Source: an uncultured Opitutia bacterium
GTDB lineage: Bacteria; Verrucomicrobiota; Verrucomicrobiia; Opitutales; Opitutaceae
Direction: 5' to 3'
Length of the DNA: 43,184 nt
Assembly: GCA_903872505.1 (NCBI GenBank)
Contig: CAIQKV010000075.1
Span: 1-43,184, forward strand
How positions within the stretch are numbered: position 1 is the first letter of the stretch; each line of letters opens with the position of its first letter. Under the pieces are notes generated by a model. It did not search any database. It was not told where the DNA came from and was given only the letters and a program-made list of their open reading frames with translations. This document shows, in pieces, positions 8,232-15,568 of the stretch. The position numbers and the translations under genes were made by a program.

Positions 8232-8939
8232 CTAGTTCGAATCCGGGCGAACCCCGGGCGGGCCAAGCAATGCCTGAGCGGCGGCCAGCTTCTGCTGGAG
8301 CTGGCGGATCTCCTCCTGGAGTCGCTCGACCTCACCCTGAATCTTTTCTCCTTCCGTGCGGCGCTCCGCGGCCACGCGTTCCAGCTGCGCGATCATATCA
8401 AGCAGCGGCTCCGGATCAGCGCCGTGGGCGAGGAAAACCCGTACCGTGGCACGCCAGTCCCCGGGCTCTCCGTAGGTGAATATCGGCCCCTGCAGCGCCA
8501 GATTCAATGCGTTCCTGCCGTCCCAACTGCGGGGACGCTGATCGGCACCATGGTCCAGGAGGCATTTGACGACCGCAGCATGCCCCTGCTCGGCGGCTTG
8601 CATGAGCGGGGTCCAGGAGGGATGCGGGAGACGTACTTCCAAGGGGGAGCCGGCCTCGAGGAGTGCCTGCACGCATTCCAGGCTGCCAGTGCGGGCGGCA
8701 TAGCTGAGGGGGATCATGTCTTCGCGATCAGGGAGAGCCAGCAACTCGGCGCGCCGTTGGGGAGTGAGGAGTCCCAGGGCCGCCTGCAGTTCGAGCGCAT
8801 GGCCGCTTTCGGCGGCCCGATGCAGTTCCGTATAATTGGGGTCGGGGCGGGGTATCGGCTCGTACGCTCGAAGCGGAAGCCCGGTCAGAAGCGTGAAGAC
8901 TACGGTCGCGATGCGGGTGGAGGAGCGGAGGGTTTGCAT
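8232..8939 (-). CDS. Exported ankyrin-repeat protein with C-terminal coiled coil
   Basis: 235 aa. A signal-like N-terminus (about 1-25) precedes ankyrin repeats from about 38 to 180; typical pieces are NYTELHRAAESGHALELQA, IPLSYAARTGSLECVQALLE and TPLMQAAEQGHAAVVKCLL. A heptad-rich coiled coil follows (about 187-223, rich in Glu/Arg/Gln). The length and architecture suggest a periplasmic or envelope scaffold. It is first in a run of three minus-strand exported-protein genes beside the sigma factor, but unlike the other two has no copy of the shared upstream motif that I can find. The partner protein is unknown. Confidence 0.75.
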   Translation of the reverse strand: MQTLRSSTRIATVVFTLLTGLPLRAYEPIPRPDPNYTELHRAAESGHALELQAALGLLTPQRRAELLALPDREDMIPLSYAARTGSLECVQALLEAGSPLEVRLPHPSWTPLMQAAEQGHAAVVKCLLDHGADQRPRSWDGRNALNLALQGPIFTYGEPGDWRATVRVFLAHGADPEPLLDMIAQLERVAAERRTEGEKIQGEVERLQEEIRQLQQKLAAAQALLGPPGVRPDSN

Positions 8940-9039
8940 GGACAGGAAAGGTTCAGTTCGGTGCGAGGAATGCGGTGCAGTAACACTCGTGACTGCGCGA
9001 CCGTCGGGACGGAGGCGCAGTCAGGGGTGGATCGGGGGA

Positions 9040-9918
9040 TTATTGCTGCTGGTTCTCCGAGGCGCCGGAGGGAGGCCGAATGTCCTCGGGCTTGAGGTCG
9101 GTCCCCGAGGTCGTGTTGCCATCGAAGCCGGCACCGGCCAGGGCCTTCACTTTCTCGATGGTGCCGGTCAGGTCAATCACGGCGGCGCTGAAGCCATCGG
9201 ATTCGCCAAGATGCATGCGCTCCGCCAGGTCCCGGGCCTGCTGGGAGAACTGGAAGCAGACCTGAAGCTGACGGTAGGCCTCGCCGAGCGTGGCATGGCG
9301 TTCCTGCCGCTGGCGATTGAGCTCGGCGGACTGGGCATCGAGATCCTTTGCTTCCGCATCCAGCTGGGCCTTCTCGTCGTTCAGCGAGGCGGCCGCCTGG
9401 TTCAGCTCGGCCGTACGGGCCTCCAGCGCCTGCTTCAGCGTCCGGAGCTGGCCCTGCTCGGCGTTGATGCTCGCCACGGTGCCGGCATCGCGGTCCTCGG
9501 GGGCGAGGGCGTTCGACGCGTCGGCCCGGGCGTTGTGCGTGCTGCAAGCCTGCTCGTAGGACGCGATCTCCGAGAGGTGGCCCTGAACCTGCGCATCCTG
9601 CGCGGTCGTGGCATCGTTGTGCTGGCCGACCCGGGCGAGGTAGTCCTTGACTTGGCCGTTGTGCGTTTCAATCGCCGCCGCGGCCTCGTTCACCTGGGTG
9701 AGCGCCTTGCGGGCGTCGTCGGCCACGGCGGCGGAGGCCAGTTCCACGGTGCGCAGCGCGCTGCGCACGGCGGTCGAGCCGTGAAGGCTGGTGGCTTCGG
9801 GTAAGCGGAACGTGCCCGATGAGGTCGTGAGGTCTTCATCGGCACGGAGCGAGCCAAGGGCAGCCAGAGCGCAGCCGAAGGCGAGAAGGGCGCAGGAACG
9901 GAGGGAGGAATGATTCAT
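9040..9918 (-). CDS. Exported coiled-coil protein in the sigma-factor cluster
   Basis: 292 aa. A signal peptide (about 1-25, ending LGSLRA) is followed by a long, mostly helical Ala/Gln/Glu-rich region with coiled-coil character (about 45-245) and a polar tail ending ENQQQ. There is no recognisable enzymatic domain. An in-frame ATG also exists at 9954, 7 bases after the conserved upstream motif. The downstream ATG at 9918 is preferred because it leads directly into the signal peptide. The same arrangement, motif then 42 bases then ATG, is found at the gene starting at 15301. Probably a target of the sigma factor encoded at 10671. Confidence 0.7.
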   Translation of the reverse strand: MNHSSLRSCALLAFGCALAALGSLRADEDLTTSSGTFRLPEATSLHGSTAVRSALRTVELASAAVADDARKALTQVNEAAAAIETHNGQVKDYLARVGQHNDATTAQDAQVQGHLSEIASYEQACSTHNARADASNALAPEDRDAGTVASINAEQGQLRTLKQALEARTAELNQAAASLNDEKAQLDAEAKDLDAQSAELNRQRQERHATLGEAYRQLQVCFQFSQQARDLAERMHLGESDGFSAAVIDLTGTIEKVKALAGAGFDGNTTSGTDLKPEDIRPPSGASENQQQ

Positions 9919-9960
9919 GATCGGAGTTGGATTGAGGGTTTTGGCTGGGTTCATGGGGTA

Positions 9961-9987
9961 CTTACCGGTTCCGGGCAGAAGTCTGCG
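9961..9987 (-). promoter_or_regulatory. Candidate ECF promoter, site A
   Basis: Read on the minus strand: CGCAGA (9987-9982), 13 bases, then CCGGTAAG (9968-9961). It lies 42 bases before the ATG at 9918. The same two blocks with the same 13-base spacing recur at sites B and C. Two-block geometry near a sigma factor gene suggests a -35/-10 pair. Confidence 0.6.
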
Positions 9988-9995
9988 CGGGAAGT

Positions 9996-10487
9996 TCAGT
10001 TTTGGATGAGGATGGGACGCAGGGAGGTGACATACAGGATGCGGGTGCTGCCGCGCTCGAGGTACTCGTGGGAACGGATCTCGCCGGTGACCTCGACCAA
10101 GGCGCCGTCATGGGCCAGCGGCGCAATTTCGGCCGGGATGCAAACGTCGATCCGGGCCGTGGTGTCACCGGCCTGGTAGGTGAGGCTCCAGCCGGTGCTT
10201 TCGCCGCCAATCGACATGCGGGCGTGGAGGGTGCCCTGCAGGGTTACAAACTGCGGAGCCGGAGTGTCGGCTTGCTTCCCGCCGGCCGGCGGGGCCGGCC
10301 GGGACCCGGGATGCGCCCCTGGGTCGGTGGGGGTGACCGGCACGCACTGGACGGGATGCGCCGGCGGGGCGTCGCGGTCGGGAGACGGCGGCAGGGGCGT
10401 GGTGGCCTGCGCGTTGAGCGCGGCGAGGGCAAAAAGCACCGCGATGGAACGCGGGCATGGAATGGAATGAGTCAGGGATGGTTTCAT
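9996..10487 (-). CDS. Exported protein, possible OB-like C-terminal domain
   Basis: 163 aa. A signal peptide (about 1-30, ending LNAQA) leads into a Pro-rich linker (about 33-78) and then a beta-rich domain (about 79-163). The domain begins FVTLQGTLHARM and includes DGALVEVTGEIRSHEYLE, a pattern that resembles single-strand OB folds of exported proteins; this is a weak inference. The ATG at 10487 is chosen for the signal peptide. Site B of the shared motif lies 28 bases upstream. It diverges from the sigma factor gene across 183 bases. Confidence 0.65.
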   Translation of the reverse strand: MKPSLTHSIPCPRSIAVLFALAALNAQATTPLPPSPDRDAPPAHPVQCVPVTPTDPGAHPGSRPAPPAGGKQADTPAPQFVTLQGTLHARMSIGGESTGWSLTYQAGDTTARIDVCIPAEIAPLAHDGALVEVTGEIRSHEYLERGSTRILYVTSLRPILIQN

Positions 10488-10515
10488 GGGAGGAGGAAGG
10501 GGTGGATCTCCTTTC

Positions 10516-10542
10516 CTTACCGGGAAGTGGCCAAACTCTGCG
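10516..10542 (-). promoter_or_regulatory. Candidate ECF promoter, site B
   Basis: Minus-strand CGCAGA (10542-10537), 13 bases, CCGGTAAG (10523-10516), 28 bases before the ATG at 10487. Flanking bases also agree with site C: CGCAGAGTTTGG here against CGCAGAGTTGGG there. Confidence 0.6.
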
Positions 10543-10670
10543 CGGGGATCGCGCCTTTCATTTCCCGGGGCGGGGCCGTTGATTCCGGCTGCCAACTCGC
10601 GACTTGCCGCCGCGGTGACTCGCTCTAGTGGTCTTGCCGCAGAAGCGGCGGTCAAAGCCCTGATCCTCCC

Positions 10671-11405
10671 ATGCCGAACAACCCCCCAGGTTTATTTCCG
10701 CTGACCGACTGGCAGCGTCTGGAAGTGCTCCGCGGCGGAAGCGAGGAGGAGAAGCGGGCGGCGCTGGGCCAGCTGTTTCTCAGCTACCGTGAGCCGATCC
10801 TCGGGTTTCTCGCCCGCCAAGGCCGGACCGCCGACCGGGCGGAAGACCTCGTGCAGGATTTTTTCCTCTCCGCCATCAAGGACCAACTGTTCGAAAAAGC
10901 CGACGCCAACAAGGGCCGCTTTCGCAACCTGCTCCTGACCGCGCTGCAGCATTACGCCGCCAAGGCGCACCGGGCCGGCCAGGCCCAGCGGCGCCATCCG
11001 ACCGAGGGGTTTGCCGGCGCCGATATCAGCGACCTCGCCGAGGGCACGGTGCCGTCCTCGGGGCTGACCCCCGAGGAGGAGTTCAACCTGAAATGGGCCC
11101 AGGCGCTGGTGCGGCGTGTCCTGGCGGCCTTTCAGGCAGAATACGCCGGTCCGGAACGGCAGGCCCACGCGGTCATTTTCGACCGCCTGCTGATCGGACC
11201 CAGCCTGCGGGGGTCGGAGCCGCCGACCCAGCGGGAACTCGCCGCCGAGCTCGGGCTCAGCGAAAAGGAGGTCGCCAACCGGCTCGTCACTGCGCGCCGG
11301 GCCTACCTGCGACTCCTGCGGGCCGAGATCAAAAGCTATGTCTCCACCGACGATCAAATCGATGAGGAGATCCGCGCGGTCGCCCGCGCCCTCGGCGGCG
11401 ACTGA
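10671..11405 (+). CDS. ECF-type RNA polymerase sigma factor
   Basis: 244 aa. Sigma region 2 covers about 33-105, with the core-binding segment AEDLVQDFFLSAIK and the -10 recognition helix FRNLLLTALQHY. A linker follows, then region 4 (about 183-222) with helix-turn-helix TQRELAAELGLSEKEVANRL and the basic segment ARRAYLRLLRAEI. The long linker and acidic tail (DDQIDEEIRA) are like the large ECF sigma factors that accompany Ser/Thr kinases in Planctomycetes and Verrucomicrobia. No anti-sigma factor with a recognisable domain is adjacent. The kinase at 12052 and the membrane protein at 11466 are the likely regulators. It probably reads the motif at 9961, 10516 and 15344. Confidence 0.9.
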   Translation: MPNNPPGLFPLTDWQRLEVLRGGSEEEKRAALGQLFLSYREPILGFLARQGRTADRAEDLVQDFFLSAIKDQLFEKADANKGRFRNLLLTALQHYAAKAHRAGQAQRRHPTEGFAGADISDLAEGTVPSSGLTPEEEFNLKWAQALVRRVLAAFQAEYAGPERQAHAVIFDRLLIGPSLRGSEPPTQRELAAELGLSEKEVANRLVTARRAYLRLLRAEIKSYVSTDDQIDEEIRAVARALGGD

Positions 11406-11465
11406 GCCCGCGACGCACTGCACCCGGTTACCCGGCGTTCCCGCCCATTTTAAACACCCCCCACC

Positions 11466-12038
11466 ATGAGCAATGACAAGCAAACCTTCGACGGAATCTA
11501 CGCGCGGGAATTGTCCAAGGAGCGCGAGAGCGACCTCCACACCAAGGTCCTCCTGTTCTTCGGCCTGATCATCGCCCCCCTGCTGGCGATCTTCGTGCAC
11601 CCGGCGTGGCTGATCGCGACCGTGCTGGCCGGCCTGGCCTACAAATTCCACAAGCTGCTGCACGGCGGCAGATGGCAGCTCAGCGGTCCCGCCGCCCGCC
11701 AGGCCTGCGAGTATATGATCGCCGTGCGCCAGAGCGGCCAGGCGCGCAGTCTCCTGCCGTTGGCGAGTCTTCTGGTCATGATCCGCCTGGCCCTCTCCGA
11801 GGAGGTGAACAACAAGCAGCCGGGCCCGGGCGCCCGGATCGTGACCCATCTGCGGGTCAATTGCGCCCATTGCTCGGCCTCGGCCGATCCCGCCTTCCTC
11901 GCCGCCTGGTGGCAGGCGGAGACGAAATTCAAGAAATTCCCGCCGCAGGAGAAATTCCTGAAACCCGACGGCACCTGCGCCCAGTGCGGGGCGACCGAGG
12001 GCTGGTTTGAGTCGGACCTGTGCGCCGGCAACGACTGA
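11466..12038 (+). CDS. Membrane protein with C-terminal CxxC zinc-ribbon-like site
   Basis: 190 aa. A charged N-terminus (1-26) precedes a hydrophobic hairpin (about 27-60, VLLFFGLIIAPLLAIF then LIATVLAGLAY). The soluble C-terminal half carries two CxxC pairs, C133/C136 (CAHC) and C171/C174 (CAQC), spaced as in a zinc ribbon. It is co-directional with the sigma factor and 60 bases after it, so probably co-transcribed. That position would suit a membrane-bound regulator of the sigma factor, but no known anti-sigma domain is visible. Its 3' end converges on the kinase gene with 13 bases between the stops. Confidence 0.7.
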   Translation: MSNDKQTFDGIYARELSKERESDLHTKVLLFFGLIIAPLLAIFVHPAWLIATVLAGLAYKFHKLLHGGRWQLSGPAARQACEYMIAVRQSGQARSLLPLASLLVMIRLALSEEVNNKQPGPGARIVTHLRVNCAHCSASADPAFLAAWWQAETKFKKFPPQEKFLKPDGTCAQCGATEGWFESDLCAGND

Positions 12039-12051
12039 TTCGCGCGCGGCG

Positions 12052-13881
12052 CTACTTGAGCTTGTCGAGGGCCTGCAGCAGCAGGGGGTTTCCGGGCAGG
12101 AGGGCGAGTCCCCGGTCCACGCACGCCCGCGCCTCAGCCCGCTTCCCCTGCGACATGAGCGCGGAATATTTCGCGGCATGAGCCCCCGCGAGGGAGGAAT
12201 CGAGGGCCAGGGCCCGGTTGGCGCTCTCGAGCGCCTCCGGCATTTGTCCGAGATGGATCAGCGCGTTGGCGCGCTGCACATAGGCCTTCGCATAGGTTGG
12301 ATTCAACGCCAGGGCGCGGTCGGCACTGGCCAGCGCCTGGTCATACGCGCCCATGCGGCGCATGAGGACGGCGCGGGTGTTCCAGGTCATGGCGGCGGCC
12401 GGAGCATCCGTGAGGATGCGATGAATGAGATTGTACGCCGGCTTCTCCTCCAGCAGCTCCAGCGCGAGAAAGGAGCAGGTATCGAGAGCGGCGAAATTTT
12501 CGGTCTGCGTGCAGATCCGCAGTGCGCGCTCCAGCCAGGATCGCGCCTGCTCGCGGCGGCCGAGGGTGTAGGCGGCCACGGCGGCGGAGCTGATGGGTGG
12601 AATCGCCTCGGGGGCGATCTCATGGGCGGCGCTGAAACTGGCCAGCGCACCGGCTTGGTCGTTGGCCGCCGCGAGCACCAGCCCAAGGGCCTGGTGCGCC
12701 TTCCAATTGCCGGCCTGCAGGTCGATGGCCTCCCGCGCGGCGGTCTTGGCCTGGGCCAGGCGCCCGAGATTCATCCAGGATTGCGCGGCGTTGACCAGCG
12801 CGTCGGACCGCGCCGGGATGTCCGGAACCGGGTCCGCCGGCGCCGGCCGATGCAGCAGGGCGGGATGCAGGCGCTCCAGCTCGACGGCCACGGCCGCGAA
12901 GCTGGGCGGGCGCCGCGCCGGGTCGCGCTCGAGGCAGCGCAGCACGAGGCGGGCGAATTCGTCCGGAATCTCCGGGCGCAGCTCCCGGGGATTGGGCGCC
13001 GGCAGACGGGTGTTCAGGTCGGGCGGGTCGGACGGGAACGGGAAATAGCCCGTGGCGGAAACATAAAGCACGACTCCATAGGCGTAGAGGTCGGTGGCGA
13101 CGCTGCGCGCGGGCCGGCCTTGCAGCATCTCCGGCGCGTAGAAGCCGCGGGTGCCCGCGAGGACGGAGGGGTCGCTGGGGTCGTCCACCGACAGGGCCAG
13201 CCCGAAATCCGCCACCTTGGCCGCACCGTCTGCACCGAGCAGGATGTTCACCGGCTTCAAGTCGCCATGCACGAGCTTGGCGAAGGCGAGGCCGCGGGCG
13301 ATCCCCAGCCCGGCCGGAAGCGTCGTGGTCCAATCCGTCTTTCCCGCGATGATCTCCCCCTGCAGGCTGCGCGCCTCGGGGACATATTCCATGACCAGGT
13401 AGGGGAGCCGGTTGTACTCGGTGACCCCGTAGGTCAGGACCAGGTTGGGGTGAGGTCCGAGCGCCACGCAGTGCGCGGCCTCAGCAATGAACATCTCCCG
13501 GAGTTCGGGCGAGCCGAGGTGCCGGGGCAGCGGGGTCTTCAGGGCGACCAGGTTGCCGCTGCGGGCATACTGTTCCGGGCCGAGCTGACGGCAGATGTAG
13601 ACCAGCCCGAAGCCGCCGCGGTGGATCGTTTGCACCTCGTATTGCCCGCCAATGATGTCGCCCGCCCGGAAAGGACCGTCCTCGACCGCAGCGCATTCCG
13701 CGCGCAGCGCGTTCAATGCGGCCTCCTCGCTCCGGGCCATCACCGTCGAGGCGAAAAGCTGCGCGAGTTTCGCGTTGGGTGGGCGCCCGCCTCCATCCCC
13801 GCCCTTGGGCGCCGGGGCCGCATTGCCCTGCGCCTGCAGGGCCCGGTGCAGTTTGCCCGGTTGGGGTGCGGGGTCGGACAT
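12052..13881 (-). CDS. Serine/threonine protein kinase with TPR C-terminus
   Basis: 609 aa, no signal peptide. The kinase domain spans about 81-338: Gly-rich loop HRGGFGLVY (88-95), ATP-anchoring K115 in VALK, helix-C E134, catalytic loop HGDLKPVNIL (D207), metal-binding DFG (D225) and APE (249-251). All catalytic residues are present, but Arg of the usual HRD motif is Gly (non-RD kinase), so activation-loop phosphorylation may not be required. The C-terminal half (about 360-609) is TPR repeats for substrate or partner binding. It has no transmembrane helix, unlike PknB-type kinases. It is the last gene of the 15301-12052 operon, 20 bases after its neighbour. Confidence 0.92.
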   Translation of the reverse strand: MSDPAPQPGKLHRALQAQGNAAPAPKGGDGGGRPPNAKLAQLFASTVMARSEEAALNALRAECAAVEDGPFRAGDIIGGQYEVQTIHRGGFGLVYICRQLGPEQYARSGNLVALKTPLPRHLGSPELREMFIAEAAHCVALGPHPNLVLTYGVTEYNRLPYLVMEYVPEARSLQGEIIAGKTDWTTTLPAGLGIARGLAFAKLVHGDLKPVNILLGADGAAKVADFGLALSVDDPSDPSVLAGTRGFYAPEMLQGRPARSVATDLYAYGVVLYVSATGYFPFPSDPPDLNTRLPAPNPRELRPEIPDEFARLVLRCLERDPARRPPSFAAVAVELERLHPALLHRPAPADPVPDIPARSDALVNAAQSWMNLGRLAQAKTAAREAIDLQAGNWKAHQALGLVLAAANDQAGALASFSAAHEIAPEAIPPISSAAVAAYTLGRREQARSWLERALRICTQTENFAALDTCSFLALELLEEKPAYNLIHRILTDAPAAAMTWNTRAVLMRRMGAYDQALASADRALALNPTYAKAYVQRANALIHLGQMPEALESANRALALDSSLAGAHAAKYSALMSQGKRAEARACVDRGLALLPGNPLLLQALDKLK

Positions 13882-13901
13882 GCGCGTCAGGCCGGCGGCG
13901 G

Positions 13902-15026
13902 TCAGGAGAGCAGTCGGCAGGCCTCGGCGTTGCGGCCCTCCATCTCCGCGGCCAGTGCGTGGAAATGGGGACGCGAGAGCTGGGTATATCCCAACTCGGC
14001 CAGCACCAGGCCCTGTCCGACCCGGGCGGTGAGTTGAACAGTCGACATCAGTCGCCGCAGTTCCGGGGGCTCCAGCTCGACCTTCAGCTGCCGCTGATAC
14101 ATCTCCATGGTGCTCTCGGGCGCCGCGGCGGCCTCGCCAAACAGCAGCCAGGCCTCGTCGAAACGACGGGCCAGAATCTGGGTGAACGCCTTGATGACCC
14201 CGGTGATCAGGACGCTGTCCACCTCCCGTTTGCGGGGATGCAGGATCTGGGTTTGCATCCAAAAGTCGCTGACGGCGAGCGAGGCCAGCAGGAAGCAGTG
14301 GGCCGAGAACGCCGTGGGCAGCGGTTTGTCCGCGGCGGCGAGGAAGGACTCGCCCAGCTGGTTGCCGTTGCGGAGAAAAAAGGCCCGGATCGCCGTGACG
14401 GAGTCGCGCTGCTCGCGCGGCACCATCGGGAAGACGTGGTTGGGCACGATGCGGTCGTCATCCGGCGGGCGCAGCGACTCGAGGCAGAGATGGAGGCGGG
14501 CATCCAGTTCCTTCGAATGGGCCGCGATCCGCCACAGGAGTTCGCGGCCCTCGGCGATGCGTCCTTGGTGGATCAATTCCGCCGCCTGCTGGGTGTCGCC
14601 CCACGGCTTGGGCGGACCGAACATGCCAGCCAGTAGACCGGGCTTCCAGTCGGCGGGCACGGGTGGCAGTGCCGGCCGGGGTTGGATGCGTCGGATGGTA
14701 TCCAGAGTTTGTGGCAATACGGCGGCCGAGCCGGCGGGAGTGGGTCGATCCACCGCCGCGACCTGCGGTTTCCGGCTGGCGCTGGCAGCCTGATAGGCGC
14801 GGTTGCACTCCGCGCAGAGGAACCAATCCCCTTCATTTGCCTCCACCACCTGGCGCCACAGGGCGTGGTTTTCCTCATTGGACTTGAGGTTGTTGACCAC
14901 GACCAGGCCCAGACGAAAGGGATCGAAGCTTCCGTTCCGGACGTTTTGCCGGAAGTCCCGGGCCGGAACGATGGCCCCATCTGCCGCCGAACTCGCCTCG
15001 GAGTTACAGATGTCGCACATCAGCAT
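13902..15026 (-). CDS. Paired-CxxC domain protein of the kinase operon
   Basis: 374 aa from the ATG at 15026. The N-terminal domain (1-78) repeats the fold of the protein at 5875: C4/C7 (CDIC), FDPFRLGLVVVNNLK, ENHALWRQVVEANEGDW and C71/C74 (CAEC). The remaining 300 residues are helical and TPR-like (for example AAELIHQGRIAEGRELLW and ILARRFDEAWLLFGEA), with no known enzyme motif. An alternative ATG at 15056 overlaps the upstream stop as ATGA and would add 10 residues. I prefer 15026 because both relatives then begin M-x-x-CDIC. Encoded directly before the kinase, it is a candidate kinase partner or substrate. Confidence 0.75.
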   Translation of the reverse strand: MLMCDICNSEASSAADGAIVPARDFRQNVRNGSFDPFRLGLVVVNNLKSNEENHALWRQVVEANEGDWFLCAECNRAYQAASASRKPQVAAVDRPTPAGSAAVLPQTLDTIRRIQPRPALPPVPADWKPGLLAGMFGPPKPWGDTQQAAELIHQGRIAEGRELLWRIAAHSKELDARLHLCLESLRPPDDDRIVPNHVFPMVPREQRDSVTAIRAFFLRNGNQLGESFLAAADKPLPTAFSAHCFLLASLAVSDFWMQTQILHPRKREVDSVLITGVIKAFTQILARRFDEAWLLFGEAAAAPESTMEMYQRQLKVELEPPELRRLMSTVQLTARVGQGLVLAELGYTQLSRPHFHALAAEMEGRNAEACRLLS

Positions 15027-15052
15027 GACACCGGGACAATGACGCCCGAGTT

Positions 15053-15301
15053 TCATCTGGCAATCGGCGAAACGGGCCGCACGCGCTGGGCCATGGCCCG
15101 GACGGCCTTGGGGGCCGGAGCGACGGTCGGCGTGACGAGGGTCGGCAGGCTGGGTTGCAGCGTAAGGACGGTCAGCTGGGAAAGTGGCGTCGGCGGATTC
15201 GGCAGGGCGGGGGCGATCACCAACGGAAACGGGAACGACTCGGCGTAGGCCGACAGGGCGCTGAGGGAGAGCAGGAGCAGGGAGAGCAGGAGGTTTTTCA
15301 T
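15053..15301 (-). CDS. Small exported proline-rich protein heading the kinase operon
   Basis: 82 aa. The signal peptide is about 1-20 (MKNLLLSLLLLSLSALSAYA), followed by a Pro/Thr/Val-rich segment with no domain. An in-frame ATG at 15337 lies 7 bases after the conserved motif, but the ATG at 15301 starts the signal peptide. Its stop overlaps an ATG of the next frame (ATGA), pointing to translational coupling with the CxxC protein. It is the first gene after motif site C, hence a probable sigma-factor target. Confidence 0.6.
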   Translation of the reverse strand: MKNLLLSLLLLSLSALSAYAESFPFPLVIAPALPNPPTPLSQLTVLTLQPSLPTLVTPTVAPAPKAVRAMAQRVRPVSPIAR

Positions 15302-15343
15302 GGCGGGGAGCGGTTGAGGATGATTGGGCAGGTTCATCCCCTA

Positions 15344-15370
15344 CTTACCGGCCGCGTGCCCAACTCTGCG
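15344..15370 (-). promoter_or_regulatory. Candidate ECF promoter, site C (kinase operon)
   Basis: Minus-strand CGCAGA (15370-15365), 13 bases, CCGGTAAG (15351-15344), 42 bases before the ATG at 15301. It would drive the small exported protein, the CxxC protein and the kinase as one transcript. Confidence 0.6.
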
Positions 15371-15431
15371 TGGTCAGTCGCAGGCGGGTGTCACAACATT
15401 GGCACGGCTTCGGGTTTCGCCCCGGAATCTC

Positions 15432-15454
15432 AATGTCACCGATTAAGTGGCATT
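15432..15454. repeat. Palindromic element, copy 1
   Basis: AATGTCACCGATTAAGTGGC and the following ATT form TGTCAC-N7-GTGGCA, one mismatch from the palindrome seen in copies 2-4. It lies 45 bases from copy 2 in the gap between the kinase operon promoter and the Gfo/Idh gene; that gap holds no gene. Confidence 0.6.
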
Positions 15455-15499
15455 CAGAATTGAGTATTCCCCAAGAAATCCGCCGGACACCCCGGCAAC

Positions 15500-15520
15500 A
15501 TGTCACCTAATAGGTGACAT
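15500..15520. repeat. Palindromic element, copy 2
   Basis: TGTCACCTAATAGGTGACA is a palindrome with 9-base arms and a 1-base centre, flanked by A and T. It lies 48 bases past the end of the Gfo/Idh gene at 15569, so it could act as a terminator hairpin or a binding site. Confidence 0.65.
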
Positions 15521-15568
15521 TGAGAGCGGGGTTAATTTCTCCCAGCGGAGCCCGGCGCAGGCGGGCGG

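Noticed and set aside
8186..8250. GTCGAATCC and GTTCGAATCC resembling tRNA T-loops
   Set aside because: The flanking stems do not pair and no acceptor or anticodon arm can be built; the second lies in the ankyrin gene.
12007..14037. 676-codon open frame on the plus strand
   Set aside because: Antisense to the kinase gene, which has clear catalytic motifs; long antisense frames are expected at this GC content.
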